A DNA stretch of 43,838 bases from Clostridium sp. Its GTDB lineage: Bacteria; Bacillota; Clostridia; Clostridiales; Clostridiaceae. Location: NCBI RefSeq assembly GCF_016650035.1, contig NZ_JAENWM010000025.1, forward strand, positions 1-43,838, written 5' to 3'. A program made the position numbers and the translations under genes. The notes beneath the pieces were generated by a model that saw only the letters and a program-made list of their open reading frames with translations, had not been told where the DNA came from and searched no databases. Shown in pieces: positions 1 to 7,096 of this stretch; the stretch's first letter is position 1, and every line of letters begins with the position of its first letter.

Positions 1-1
1 A

Positions 2-133
2 AATAAGAAAGAAAAAATAATTGATGCGAGCTTAATATTAAATTATTTTAAATATAATAATAGAGTGAAGTTATATTTAAATTTCGTAGAAAGTGATTTA
101 GAATTTGATCTAAGTCTAAGAAATCCTAGTTAG
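2..133 (+). CDS. C-terminal end of an unidentified CDS, cut by window start
   Basis: An open frame enters from the left edge and stops at TAG 131-133, giving 43 residues ending DLEFDLSLRNPS. No start lies inside the window. I do not recognise the family. It sits immediately upstream of the hairpin at 159-188, beyond which a lipoamide dehydrogenase-like gene begins in mid-protein. The fragment could therefore be the tail of a mobile-element gene whose end is that hairpin; this is inference from position only. Confidence 0.4.
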   Translation, partial: NKKEKIIDASLILNYFKYNNRVKLYLNFVESDLEFDLSLRNPS

Positions 134-140
134 AAAAAAA

Positions 141-190
141 ATCCACCCAGGGTTTCTTGTGAGTGAGCCTATGGTGAAGCTCACTTGCTA
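141..190. repeat. Hairpin-bearing terminal sequence, copy A (related to 10401-10440)
   Basis: Positions 159-168 pair with 179-188 as a 10-bp stem including two G-T pairs, next to the palindrome ACCCAGGGT. The reverse complement shares AGCAAGTGAG, CTCACT and AACCCNGGGT, in the same order, with the sequence at 10401-10440. Directly to its right an NAD-binding domain starts in mid-protein, so this looks like the end of an inserted element. Subterminal hairpins are typical of IS200/IS605-like ends, but no transposase is visible to prove the family. Confidence 0.5.
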
Positions 191-619
191 TTGACTAATA
201 TCAATATGTTTAATTTAGAAAGTATACCAGAAAGCTTAATGGTAATAGGGGGGGGTGCAATAGGTACAGAAATGGCCCAAGCATTTTCACGTTTAGGTTC
301 TAAAGTGACACTTGCACAAATGGATAAATATCTAATGCCAAATGGCGATGAAGAGGCTGCAGGTGTTCTCGAATTAGCTTTTAAAAGAGAAAACATCTCA
401 GTTTATAATTCCACAACAATTAAAAATGTGAAAAAAGAAAATGAAAAAATAGTGATTGAAACCGATAAAGGAAATTTTATAACAGATAAAATTCTTGTGG
501 CCACAGGAAGACAACCAGTATTAGAATCATTGGCCTTAGATAAAGCAGGGATTGTTTACACAAAAAAAAGGAATTACGGAGCAGACTCAAAAATCTATGC
601 TCGGAAAAAATTAATATGA
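185..619 (+). pseudogene. Truncated dihydrolipoamide dehydrogenase / mercuric reductase-like fragment
   Basis: The frame encodes the central NAD(P)-binding domain of a class I pyridine nucleotide-disulfide oxidoreductase: the dinucleotide fold MVIGGGAIGTEMAQ followed by the ILVATGRQP strand. The N-terminal FAD domain with the redox CxxxxC is missing, as is the C-terminal dimer domain with its His-Glu pair. Only about 144 of a normal 450-470 residues remain. The left break coincides with the hairpin at 159-188, and the right end degenerates after ATGRQPVLESLALDKAG. It resembles, but is not identical to, the intact enzyme at 3353-4747, so it is probably a dead paralogue interrupted by an element. 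Confidence 0.75.
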
Positions 620-622
620 AAT

Positions 623-660
623 AAAAATAAAGGTTACCTTAATAGGCAACCTTTATTTTT
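623..660. terminator. Bidirectional intrinsic terminator
   Basis: Positions 623-635 and 648-660 form a perfect 13-bp stem with an A-run on one side and a T-run on the other, so it can stop transcription from both directions. The stop codon of the minus-strand selenoprotein gene (659-661) overlaps its base. Confidence 0.8.
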
Positions 661-934
661 AACCGCAACAGCCAGAACTCTTTATAACAAACTTATCTCC
701 ATCTTTTATTATTTCAAGATTTTTGATCAAAGATGCAATTTCAGCTTCAGCAGCAAATTTTATTCCATCAATTTCTGTAATAGTATCATTTTCTTTTTGT
801 TCATCCAGAACAATGTTGAAAATTGGACCACTTCAGCCAAAATCTACAACTTCAAATCTGACCACATCTTTATTTAGAGCAGTTAGCTGGTTTTTTACAT
901 CATTTAAGATGTCAGGTTTTATTATAACGTTCAT
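659..934 (-). CDS. HesB/IscA-like selenoprotein with in-frame UGA (Sec34)
   Basis: Reading from ATG 934 to TAA 659 gives 91 residues with one in-frame TGA at 833-835. The product is a HesB/IscA-type fold: VVDFGU-SGPIFNIVLDE aligns with the family's CxGP..xLDE segment, with the UGA in place of the first conserved Cys, and it ends SSGCCG like the family's C-terminal CG(C)G. HesB-like selenoproteins are an established bacterial selenoprotein family. The frame stays open and family-like for 57 codons after the UGA, which argues against a pseudogene. An upstream in-frame ATG at 982 with its own AGGAG would add 16 residues; I prefer 934 (GGGAGG 7 nt upstream) because the conserved domain starts there. 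It is the last gene of the 4747-659 operon. The protein probably handles an Fe-S cluster or metal with a selenolate ligand. I did not find a convincing bSECIS by eye. Confidence 0.82.
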
Positions 935-986
935 CCCTTTACCTCCCGAAGATTTATATTTTATAGAAGAAAATAATCCCATAAGA

Positions 987-1400
987 TTAAACTCCTTTAT
1001 TAATTAATAGTTCATCAAAATGTTTACATATTTCTGCAGCAACTTTATCTACCATTTTATAGTGTTCCTCGGTTAAGTTTCTAGTAGAAACAGTTTTATC
1101 TAAAGCAACATCTTCTCCTAATATATCCGAAACAATTACAGTAGCACTTACAGGTCCGCTATATTTTTCTGTAGCTCTTTTAGCACAACATTTACTGCAG
1201 CCATCTACTGCAATAACCGGAAAAGCTTTTGCAAAAAATCTTTCTTGTTCTCCACCTGCAACGTATAATGGAAGGCAAAGAGTAACGGTTGTACCTACAC
1301 GGAGTTCTTCAAGCATTTTTCTTGTGGCAAGCCTTGAAATAGTTCCGCCAAGACATTCTTCACCACTACAGGATAATACTCCAATTTTTGAATTAGCCAT
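987..1400 (-). CDS. DGC-domain putative zinc-binding protein
   Basis: This 137-residue protein belongs to the DGC family, named for its Asp-Gly-Cys motif. It has an N-terminal Cys motif (C11-S-G, C16) and the DGC motif D66-G67-C68 followed by C71-C72-A-K. These cysteines are the presumed metal or thiol-ligand site; the biochemical role of the family is not settled. AAGGAGGAG lies upstream of ATG 1400. It follows the DGC gene at 1402-1803 with a gap of one base and precedes the HesB-like selenoprotein. It is one of four DGC domains in this region, here with an extra adjacent Cys pair. Confidence 0.8.
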   Translation of the reverse strand: MANSKIGVLSCSGEECLGGTISRLATRKMLEELRVGTTVTLCLPLYVAGGEQERFFAKAFPVIAVDGCSKCCAKRATEKYSGPVSATVIVSDILGEDVALDKTVSTRNLTEEHYKMVDKVAAEICKHFDELLINKGV

Positions 1401-1401
1401 A

Positions 1402-1803
1402 CTATTTCTCCTCCTTTAAAATTTCATCTACTTTTATACAAATTTCCGCAGATAGTTCATCTACTACTTTCCATCCATCTTCAGTAAGAACCGTAGCAGT
1501 ACCTGCATTTACGCCTCTATGTTTTTTCATTTGATCTACAGTTTTATATTTTGCCTTTACTATGCCACCTGCAACCTCAACATTTTTAGCAGCACAAAGT
1601 GCAGGGCAACCATCAATTGTTATGCAAGAACAACCTTCAATCTTTTCTTTAGCATCTGCATCTCCAGTTACTATATGGGCAAGACAAACTGTATCAGTTT
1701 CACTCGGTTTTAAGTCAGTTGTAATATGCAAAGCTACTTCTCTTGACATAAGGCCAAATACCTTACCCATTCCGCTACAGGCTATAACTTTTACTTTAGA
1801 CAT
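1402..1803 (-). CDS. DGC-domain putative zinc-binding protein
   Basis: A 133-residue DGC-family protein with an N-terminal ACSGMG segment (C9) and the motif D64-G65-C66-P-A-L-C70-A-A-K. I chose ATG 1803 (MSKVKV) over the ATG nine bases upstream because AAAGGTGG abuts that earlier codon and is properly spaced from 1803. The start overlaps the stop of the DGC-lipoyl fusion gene (ATGTCTAA), so the two are translationally coupled. Function is unproven; the cysteine set suggests metal or arsenical/thiol binding. Confidence 0.8.
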   Translation of the reverse strand: MSKVKVIACSGMGKVFGLMSREVALHITTDLKPSETDTVCLAHIVTGDADAKEKIEGCSCITIDGCPALCAAKNVEVAGGIVKAKYKTVDQMKKHRGVNAGTATVLTEDGWKVVDELSAEICIKVDEILKEEK

Positions 1804-2647
1804 GAAATTCATCCACCTTTCTTTTTAGTACGCTATAATAATTATCAAAGTCATGAAGTAGTTCTTTATCACTTTCAAAATCGGATAACTCTATTTCGGC
1901 TATCCATCCATTTTCATATGGGTTTTGATTAATAAGCTCAGGTTCTTCTAACAGCTTTTCATTTACAGCTGTTATTGTACCGCTTACAGGGGATATAACT
2001 TCAAATACAGCTTTTCCAGACTCTACGTTTCCTACTTCATCAAACTGTTCTACCTCGGTGCCAACAGTTGGTGGAGTAAAGAACATTATATCTGAAAGAC
2101 TTTGCTGAACAAAATCGCCAACACCTATCCTTGCCTTATTTCCAACAACGTAAGCCCAACAGTCATTTTCATTAAAATAAAAACCTTCTTTTGGGGTTCT
2201 AAAGGTAAACTTATCTTTTCTATATTCATCATAGTCAATGTTTTCAGGAAAAGCAAATGAATTTTCACTTTCAACTTTTTTTTCTACTTTTGTTAGTTTT
2301 TCACTTATAATGCTAGCAAGTTTAAGCTCGTTTTCTCCAAGTCTTAGACCTTCGGTAATATTAATGTTATTTGATTTTGCTTCATCGCTTATATTAATTT
2401 TTTCGGAAATTTTTAAACCTTTTTCTATGGCAAGTTTACTGGCACATTTTGTAGCACAGCCATCAATTACTAAAAGAGACTTTTCTTGCGCAATTTTAGT
2501 ATACCTTGCGTCAGCTATTCTGTATAATACAGGACATATAATTTCACTATCCGTAGACTCAGAAAGATTTACTGCAACTTCCTTTGAAATGCAACCAGCA
2601 CATTTATCAAGGCCATTGCAGGGAAGTATAGCATAAGATTTACTCAT
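1796..2647 (-). CDS. DGC domain fused to GcvH-like lipoyl-carrier domain
   Basis: This 283-residue protein has two parts. Residues 1-125 are a DGC domain with C10, C16, C19 and D62-G63-C64-A-T-K-C68-A. Residues 140-270 are a GcvH/lipoyl domain with the lipoylation site in ESGKAVFEVISPVSG (K212), like the ES-K-...PVSG signature of glycine cleavage H proteins. GcvP and GcvT are absent nearby, but dihydrolipoamide dehydrogenase is encoded four genes upstream in the same operon, so the lipoyl arm is probably reoxidised or reduced by that enzyme rather than serving glycine cleavage. The fusion places a swinging dithiol beside a cysteine metal-binding site. Start 2647 has AAGGAG at 10 nt and overlaps the ferredoxin stop (ATGAGTAA). 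Domain calls are firm; the role is inference. Confidence 0.85.
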   Translation of the reverse strand: MSKSYAILPCNGLDKCAGCISKEVAVNLSESTDSEIICPVLYRIADARYTKIAQEKSLLVIDGCATKCASKLAIEKGLKISEKINISDEAKSNNINITEGLRLGENELKLASIISEKLTKVEKKVESENSFAFPENIDYDEYRKDKFTFRTPKEGFYFNENDCWAYVVGNKARIGVGDFVQQSLSDIMFFTPPTVGTEVEQFDEVGNVESGKAVFEVISPVSGTITAVNEKLLEEPELINQNPYENGWIAEIELSDFESDKELLHDFDNYYSVLKRKVDEFHV

Positions 2648-2933
2648 TAGCTGCCAGCTCCTTTCTTGTTTTCTTAATTTTAGTTGTAGTTTCCTTTTTA
2701 TCTGGGAAAGACAAGGCGTCTAGCCCACAAGTCTTTCCACAAGCTCTACAGAATACAACACAATTATCTGGGTTTTTTACTATGAGTTTTTTGTCTTCAT
2801 TTTCTCTTATTTCAAATACTTGATGAGGACAAAAGTCGGAACAGTCATTGCAAAAATTACATTTATCATAATCTATTGTTGGGCTCCAATCTATTGTATC
2901 TCTTGGAACACCCATAAAAGTTGATTCACTCAT
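2640..2933 (-). CDS. 2[4Fe-4S] ferredoxin-type protein
   Basis: A 97-residue protein with two Cys clusters: C25-x2-C28-x2-C31-x3-C35-P, the classical 4Fe-4S motif, and C58-x3-C62-x2-C65-x3-C69, a slightly expanded second motif. It lies between an HdrA-N-like gene and the DGC-lipoyl fusion, with its start overlapping the upstream stop (TAATG). It probably carries electrons between the HdrA-like/lipoyl components and cellular ferredoxin pools. The second motif lacks the usual CP ending, so the potential or cluster type may differ. Confidence 0.85.
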   Translation of the reverse strand: MSESTFMGVPRDTIDWSPTIDYDKCNFCNDCSDFCPHQVFEIRENEDKKLIVKNPDNCVVFCRACGKTCGLDALSFPDKKETTTKIKKTRKELAANE

Positions 2934-3313
2934 TATTCTTCCTCCTCAAAACCTAAGTCTTTTAATGCGTTTCTAACTACGTCAAAAGCTTTTTCGTTTG
3001 TCATATCTCTAATGTCAAGCATTACAGCATCTTTTTCTACATCTAGTCCAGCATTTTTAAAGGATTGTTTAAACATTTTCTTTTGCATATTTGGAGCGCA
3101 GGCACCTATTATTACTTTTCTGCCAGCTTTTAGATAGTCATCAAGAAATCTGTCTCCATCCTCTTCGCAAAGTTGAGGGTGAATAAAACCATACTCAACA
3201 GGGAGTTCAACTCTAACTTGATTTATGAAGTCCCAGATATCCATTGCCTGAAATCCTGGGCACTTTCCTGTACATACACACATTATAAAACCGGGTAATT
3301 GTTTTTCTTCCAT
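2933..3313 (-). CDS. HdrA N-terminal-domain-like iron-sulfur/Cys protein
   Basis: This 126-residue protein resembles the N-terminal domain of heterodisulfide reductase subunit A: a Cys-rich start (C12, C14, C18), then IHPQLCEEDG (C49) and VIIGACAPNMQKKMF (C72), matching the HdrA pattern of CS...G and VVAACSPRMHE. The flavin and ferredoxin domains of full HdrA are absent, so it is a stand-alone version. With lipoamide dehydrogenase, ferredoxin and a lipoyl carrier in the same operon it recalls the lipoate-linked sHdr sulfur-oxidation systems, but HdrB/C are not present. Four-base overlap with the ferredoxin gene indicates coupling. Confidence 0.65.
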   Translation of the reverse strand: MEEKQLPGFIMCVCTGKCPGFQAMDIWDFINQVRVELPVEYGFIHPQLCEEDGDRFLDDYLKAGRKVIIGACAPNMQKKMFKQSFKNAGLDVEKDAVMLDIRDMTNEKAFDVVRNALKDLGFEEEE

Positions 3314-3352
3314 AATAAAATCCTCCTTGTTTTTATATATTAAAGGGTATTC

Positions 3353-4747
3353 CTATAACTTGTGTAGGGATCTCCCTAAAACATCAGCGCAGGCTTCCCA
3401 TATTGCTTCACCTAAACTTGGATGTGGATGAATCATATCAGCTAATACATCAGCTTTAGCTTTTAAGGTAATAGCAAGAGTTATCTCTGAAATTATTTCA
3501 GAAGCATTAACGCCAAGTATTTGACAGCCTATAATAGTATTATCACTATCAGTTATAACTTTTACAAAGCCTTCTCGCTCACCGAGAGTTAAGGCACGCC
3601 CATTATTTCTAAAATCAAATCTCCCCACCTTTATTTCCATATGGAGACCTTCCGCTTGTTCTTCATTAATACCAACAGAAGCTACTTCAGGATGAGTATA
3701 AACACAGGCAGGAATAGCATTATAATTAACTCTGCTGTCTATTCCTAGTGCATTTTCAGCAGCCACTTTACCTTCAGTAAAGGCAAGATGAGCAAGAAGC
3801 CTTCCTCCAATAACATCGCCAGCAGCATAAATCCCACTGATATTTGTTTCCATGTTTTCATTAACTACAATAGCACCATTTTCCATGGTAAGGCCTAAGT
3901 TTTTAAACTCTTCGCAGGTGGAGTTAAGCTTTCTACCTATGGCAACTAAAACATTTTCACATAGCACAGAGGATTCACTATCTTTTTCAATGTATACTAC
4001 TTCAAGTTCATTTTCAGATTGTTTTATTTCCTTTACTGATGATGATAACTTAAAGTTTATCCCTTGCCTTTTCATAATCTTAAGAAGTGCAGTGGATATT
4101 TCCATATTCTCATTTGGAAGTATTTTATCTTTCATTTCAATTATAGTAACTTTACTCCCAGCAGAACTAAACATGGTAGCAAATTCAAGACCAATAGCAC
4201 CACCACCGATTATCACAATGCTTTTAGGTATCTCTGTAAGATTAAGAGCTTCATTACTGGTTATAACTCCGGTATGATCAATTCCATTTATTTTAGGAAT
4301 TAAAGGCCTAGAGCCAGTAGTTATAATTATTTTTCGGGTTGAAACTTCTATTTCTCCATCAACTGTTGAAACTAAAATTCTCTTTGGATCTTTAATATAA
4401 CCACTACCTTTTAAAACCATAATTCCTTTTGCAGGTAGCATATGTTCAAGACCCATATTTAAATTTTTTACAACTCTATTTTTTCTTTCGTTAGATGTGT
4501 TCCAGTTTATGCTTGATATATTACTATCAATTCCAAATTCCTTTGATTTTTTAAAATCACGAGAAACTTCAGAAGTTTTAAGAAGAGCTTTAGTTGGTAT
4601 GCAACCACTATTCAAACAAACTCCGCCCAGGTTACTTTCTTCTATTAGTACAACTTTGGCACCAAGCTGTGCTGACCTAATTGCAGCTACATACCCTGCG
4701 GGACCACCACCTATTATAGTAATTTCAGTACTTATTTTACTTTCCAT
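3353..4747 (-). CDS. lpdA: Dihydrolipoamide dehydrogenase
   Basis: A full-length 464-residue flavoprotein that oxidises dihydrolipoyl groups with NAD+. It has the FAD-binding GGGPAGYVAA loop (13-22), the redox-active disulfide in GGVCLNSGCIPTK (C44, C49), the NAD-binding IIGGGAIGLEFATMF, and the C-terminal catalytic HPHPSLGEA His-Glu segment. It is the first gene of the operon, about 50 nt from a TTGACT-N17-TAAAAT promoter (4835-4807), with GGAGG before ATG 4747. No 2-oxoacid dehydrogenase or gcvPT genes are nearby; its partner is most likely the DGC-lipoyl protein downstream. Confidence 0.92.
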   Translation of the reverse strand: MESKISTEITIIGGGPAGYVAAIRSAQLGAKVVLIEESNLGGVCLNSGCIPTKALLKTSEVSRDFKKSKEFGIDSNISSINWNTSNERKNRVVKNLNMGLEHMLPAKGIMVLKGSGYIKDPKRILVSTVDGEIEVSTRKIIITTGSRPLIPKINGIDHTGVITSNEALNLTEIPKSIVIIGGGAIGLEFATMFSSAGSKVTIIEMKDKILPNENMEISTALLKIMKRQGINFKLSSSVKEIKQSENELEVVYIEKDSESSVLCENVLVAIGRKLNSTCEEFKNLGLTMENGAIVVNENMETNISGIYAAGDVIGGRLLAHLAFTEGKVAAENALGIDSRVNYNAIPACVYTHPEVASVGINEEQAEGLHMEIKVGRFDFRNNGRALTLGEREGFVKVITDSDNTIIGCQILGVNASEIISEITLAITLKAKADVLADMIHPHPSLGEAIWEACADVLGRSLHKL

Positions 4748-4774
4748 AATAAATCACCTCCTATATAATTAATT

Positions 4775-4800
4775 ATTTAATTAAATAGTTATTTAACTAT
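4775..4800. promoter_or_regulatory. Probable ArsR-family operator of the lpdA-DGC operon
   Basis: ATTTAATTAAAT (4775-4786) is a perfect palindrome and positions 4785-4800 form a perfect 7-2-7 inverted repeat. Both lie between the minus-strand -10 (4812-4807) and the lpdA RBS, where bound repressor would block transcription. The 15-mer TTAATTAAATAGTTA at 4777-4791 recurs exactly at 7139-7153 before the DGC gene at 7186. Assignment to the ArsR at 4949 is inference from proximity. Confidence 0.55.
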
Positions 4801-4806
4801 AACATT

Positions 4807-4835
4807 ATTTTACTACTATAAATATCAATAGTCAA
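4807..4835 (-). promoter_or_regulatory. Promoter of the lpdA-DGC-selenoprotein operon
   Basis: On the minus strand TTGACT (4835-4830) and TAAAAT (4812-4807) are separated by exactly 17 nt. It is back-to-back with the arsR promoter. Confidence 0.65.
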
Positions 4836-4837
4836 TA

Positions 4838-4866
4838 TTGAAATATTAATAAAAGTGTATTATACT
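4838..4866 (+). promoter_or_regulatory. Promoter of the arsR-family gene
   Basis: TTGAAA (4838-4843) and TATACT (4861-4866) with 17-nt spacing. Downstream AT-rich palindromic sequence (TTTAATTAAA, 4886-4895) and the 11-mer AGTATATAATT (4874-4884), repeated at 5354-5364 before sufC, suggest autoregulation. Confidence 0.65.
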
Positions 4867-4948
4867 ATCATTAAGTATATAATTGTTTAATTAAAAGATA
4901 TTATTTTTTCTGAATTGATAAAAAAAATAAGTAACTAGGAGGAAAAAA

Positions 4949-5242
4949 ATGAACCGAGAAGATTTAACTATAAAAGTTTTTAAAGCACTTGGGAACCCAG
5001 TGAGATTTAAAATTATGAGATTTTTATGTGATAGCCCAAAATGTGTTTGCAAGTTAAATGAAGAATTCGAGTATAGTCAAGCTAATTTATCTCAGCATTT
5101 AAGAATACTTAAAGATGCAGGGCTAGTTAAAAGTGAGAGAGTAGGACTTGAAATGCACTATAGATTATATAATGAAAAAATTAAAGATGTTATTTATAAA
5201 GTTGAAGATTATGTTAAAGATTTTTTCACTGATATAAAATAA
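4949..5242 (+). CDS. ArsR/SmtB-family transcriptional repressor
   Basis: A 97-residue winged-helix regulator with an ArsR fold: LGNPVRFKIMRFL, then a recognition helix in YSQANLSQHLRILKDAGLV and a wing around ERVGLEMHYRL. The segment C32-V-C34, next to C27, resembles the CVC metal-binding motif of As(III)/Sb(III)-sensing ArsR and of CadC-type sensors, so it probably senses a thiophilic metal(loid) or a reactive sulfur species. AGGAGG lies 8 nt before ATG 4949. It is divergent from the lpdA operon and upstream of sufC, with shared operator-like words in three intergenic regions. The inducer cannot be told from sequence. Confidence 0.88.
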   Translation: MNREDLTIKVFKALGNPVRFKIMRFLCDSPKCVCKLNEEFEYSQANLSQHLRILKDAGLVKSERVGLEMHYRLYNEKIKDVIYKVEDYVKDFFTDIK

Positions 5243-5252
5243 TATTTGTTTT

Positions 5253-5286
5253 AAAAAATCGTTGGTAAAATACTGCGATTTTTTTT
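5253..5286 (+). terminator. Intrinsic terminator after arsR
   Basis: A 9-bp stem (5253-5261 with 5276-5284) is followed by a continuing T-run, separating arsR from the sufC promoter. Confidence 0.75.
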
Positions 5287-5321
5287 GTAAATTTTTTGGA
5301 TCAAATACTCTAAAATAATTA

Positions 5322-5364
5322 TTGACATTGTGATATTAGGGGTTTAACATGTGAGTATATAATT
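5322..5364 (+). promoter_or_regulatory. Promoter and operator-like site before sufC-sufB
   Basis: TTGACA (5322-5327), 17-nt spacer, TAACAT (5345-5350). Immediately after it the 11-mer AGTATATAATT (5354-5364) repeats the site downstream of the arsR promoter (4874-4884). Confidence 0.55.
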
Positions 5365-5413
5365 AAATGATTATACAAACATATAATAAAACTAAAAAAG
5401 GATGATGATTTAA

Positions 5414-6154
5414 ATGATAGAACTTAAAAATATAAGTTATAAAGTTGAAGGTGTCAATACCGTAGAAATTATTAAAAATTTAAGTTTTGAATTTACGGAA
5501 AATAAAATTTATGTAATTACTGGACCAAATGGTGGAGGTAAATCCTCCCTAGCCAAGTTACTTATGGGTATATATAAGGTGTCATCAGGTGAGATTTTAT
5601 ATAATGGAGAAGATATAACAAACCTTGAAATAACAGAGAGAGCAAAACTTGGTATTGGATATGCATTTCAGCAACCTCCAAAATTCAAAGGTATGAAGGT
5701 AAGTGAATTGTTAAAACTTTCAGCTGCAAAGGGTAATTCAACTTTGAACCCACATAATATACTCCTAGATGTAGGCCTTTGTCCAAAAGATTATTTGAAT
5801 AGAGAAATAGATGCAAGTCTTTCAGGGGGAGAGCTAAAACGGATAGAAATTGCTTCAATATTAGCTAGAAAGCCTAAATTTGCTATCTTTGATGAGCCAG
5901 AAGCCGGAATAGATTTATGGAGTTTCGAAAAACTATCAGAGACCTTTAAGAAACTACATGAAGAGACGAATGCAACCATAGTTATAATTTCACATCAGGA
6001 AAGAATACTAAAGTTAGCTGATGAAGTAATTCTCATAGCCAATGGTAAAATAAAGGAAGTTTCAAATACCGATAAGATACTTATGGAAATTAGAGGTAAT
6101 GAAGAGTGCGATTGTAGAAAAGTATTTAAAATAGGGGAGGAGATAGTATGTTAA
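5414..6154 (+). CDS. sufC: SufC-like Fe-S cluster assembly ATPase
   Basis: A 246-residue ABC ATPase: Walker A GPNGGGKSS (37-45), Q-loop in FQQPPKF, signature LSGGELKR, Walker B FAIFDEPEAGID and the switch His in ISHQ. SufC powers the SufB scaffold for Fe-S cluster assembly. It overlaps sufB by 7 bases, forming a two-gene minimal SufBC unit with no SufD, SufS or SufU here. The C-terminus carries CDCRK and ends in Cys, unusual for SufC. Context ties it to the neighbouring Fe-S and selenoprotein operon. Confidence 0.85.
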   Translation: MIELKNISYKVEGVNTVEIIKNLSFEFTENKIYVITGPNGGGKSSLAKLLMGIYKVSSGEILYNGEDITNLEITERAKLGIGYAFQQPPKFKGMKVSELLKLSAAKGNSTLNPHNILLDVGLCPKDYLNREIDASLSGGELKRIEIASILARKPKFAIFDEPEAGIDLWSFEKLSETFKKLHEETNATIVIISHQERILKLADEVILIANGKIKEVSNTDKILMEIRGNEECDCRKVFKIGEEIVC

Positions 6155-7068
6155 GTGAAGTTGAGAAACAAGTTTTAAAAGCAATCTCGAATGATCATAG
6201 CATACCACAAGTTGCTTATAATTTAAGGAAAAATGGAGAAGGTGCAGATAGATCAAGCGATGAAGAAATTACTATAAATACTAAGAAAGATAAACCTGGA
6301 ATTGATGTTTTTGTTAAACCAGGTACAAAAAATAAAAGTGTCCATATACCAGTTATTATTTCAAAAACGGGTATAACAGATATGGTTTATAACAGTTTTG
6401 ATATTGGAGAAGATAGTGATGTACTTATTGTTGCTGGCTGTGGTATTCATAATCCAGGCGATGACAAGTCTCAGCATGACGGAATTCATGAATTTTTGGT
6501 TCGTAAAAATGCTCACATGAAATACACTGAAAAACACTATGGACAAGGTGAGGGAATGGGTAAAAGGATACTTAATCCTAAAACAATTCTTGAAGTATTT
6601 GAAGGTGGGTCCGTAGAAATGGAGCTTATTCAGATTAAAGGGGTAGATAATACAATTCGTGAAACCGAAGTAACACTTCATGAAGGGGCAAGCTTAATAG
6701 TAACGGAAAGGTTATTTACTGACTACAATCAGAAGGCAGAATCTCACATAAATATTAGACTACTAGGAGAGAATTCTTCAGCACAGATTATTTCAAGATC
6801 CGTTGCTAGGGGGAAATCTGAGCAGACTTATTACTTTAATATGATAGGGGAAAATAAGTGTGCAGGCCATATACAATGTGATGCAATAATTATGGATGGT
6901 GCAAAGATAACATCGCTTCCTGCAATCTCAGCTTTTCACCAAGATGCGCAACTTATTCATGAGGCGGAAATAGGTAGAATTTCTTCAGAACAGTTAATAA
7001 AGCTCATGTCACTAGGTTTATCTGAAAAGGAAGCAGAAGATAAAATATTAGAAGGGTTCTTAAAATAA
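6148..7068 (+). CDS. sufB: SufB/SufD-family Fe-S cluster scaffold
   Basis: A 306-residue SufB/SufD-family protein, shorter than the roughly 470 residues of typical SufB and matching the minimal SufBC systems of anaerobes. The C-terminal half carries the beta-helix core and the typical segment ISAFHQDAQLIHEAEIGRIS followed by QLIKLMSLGLSEKEAEDKI, which matches SufB/D C-termini. GGAGGAG precedes ATG 6148. It is co-transcribed with sufC. It probably supplies clusters to the ferredoxin, HdrA-like and HesB-like proteins of this locus, or acts in general cluster assembly. Confidence 0.85.
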   Translation: MLSEVEKQVLKAISNDHSIPQVAYNLRKNGEGADRSSDEEITINTKKDKPGIDVFVKPGTKNKSVHIPVIISKTGITDMVYNSFDIGEDSDVLIVAGCGIHNPGDDKSQHDGIHEFLVRKNAHMKYTEKHYGQGEGMGKRILNPKTILEVFEGGSVEMELIQIKGVDNTIRETEVTLHEGASLIVTERLFTDYNQKAESHINIRLLGENSSAQIISRSVARGKSEQTYYFNMIGENKCAGHIQCDAIIMDGAKITSLPAISAFHQDAQLIHEAEIGRISSEQLIKLMSLGLSEKEAEDKILEGFLK

Positions 7069-7096
7069 ATTAATTTGATTACTAGAAATATTTCTA

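Noticed and set aside
723-1007. Plus-strand open frame of 94 codons
   Set aside because: It is the complement of the HesB-like selenoprotein gene, whose protein-level match and ribosome sites are far better.
1796-2647. Ordinary glycine cleavage H protein
   Set aside because: There is an additional DGC domain and no gcvP or gcvT nearby; only the lipoyl half is GcvH-like.
3852-4303. Two plus-strand open frames inside lpdA
   Set aside because: They lie antisense to an intact lipoamide dehydrogenase with all catalytic motifs and have no ribosome sites.
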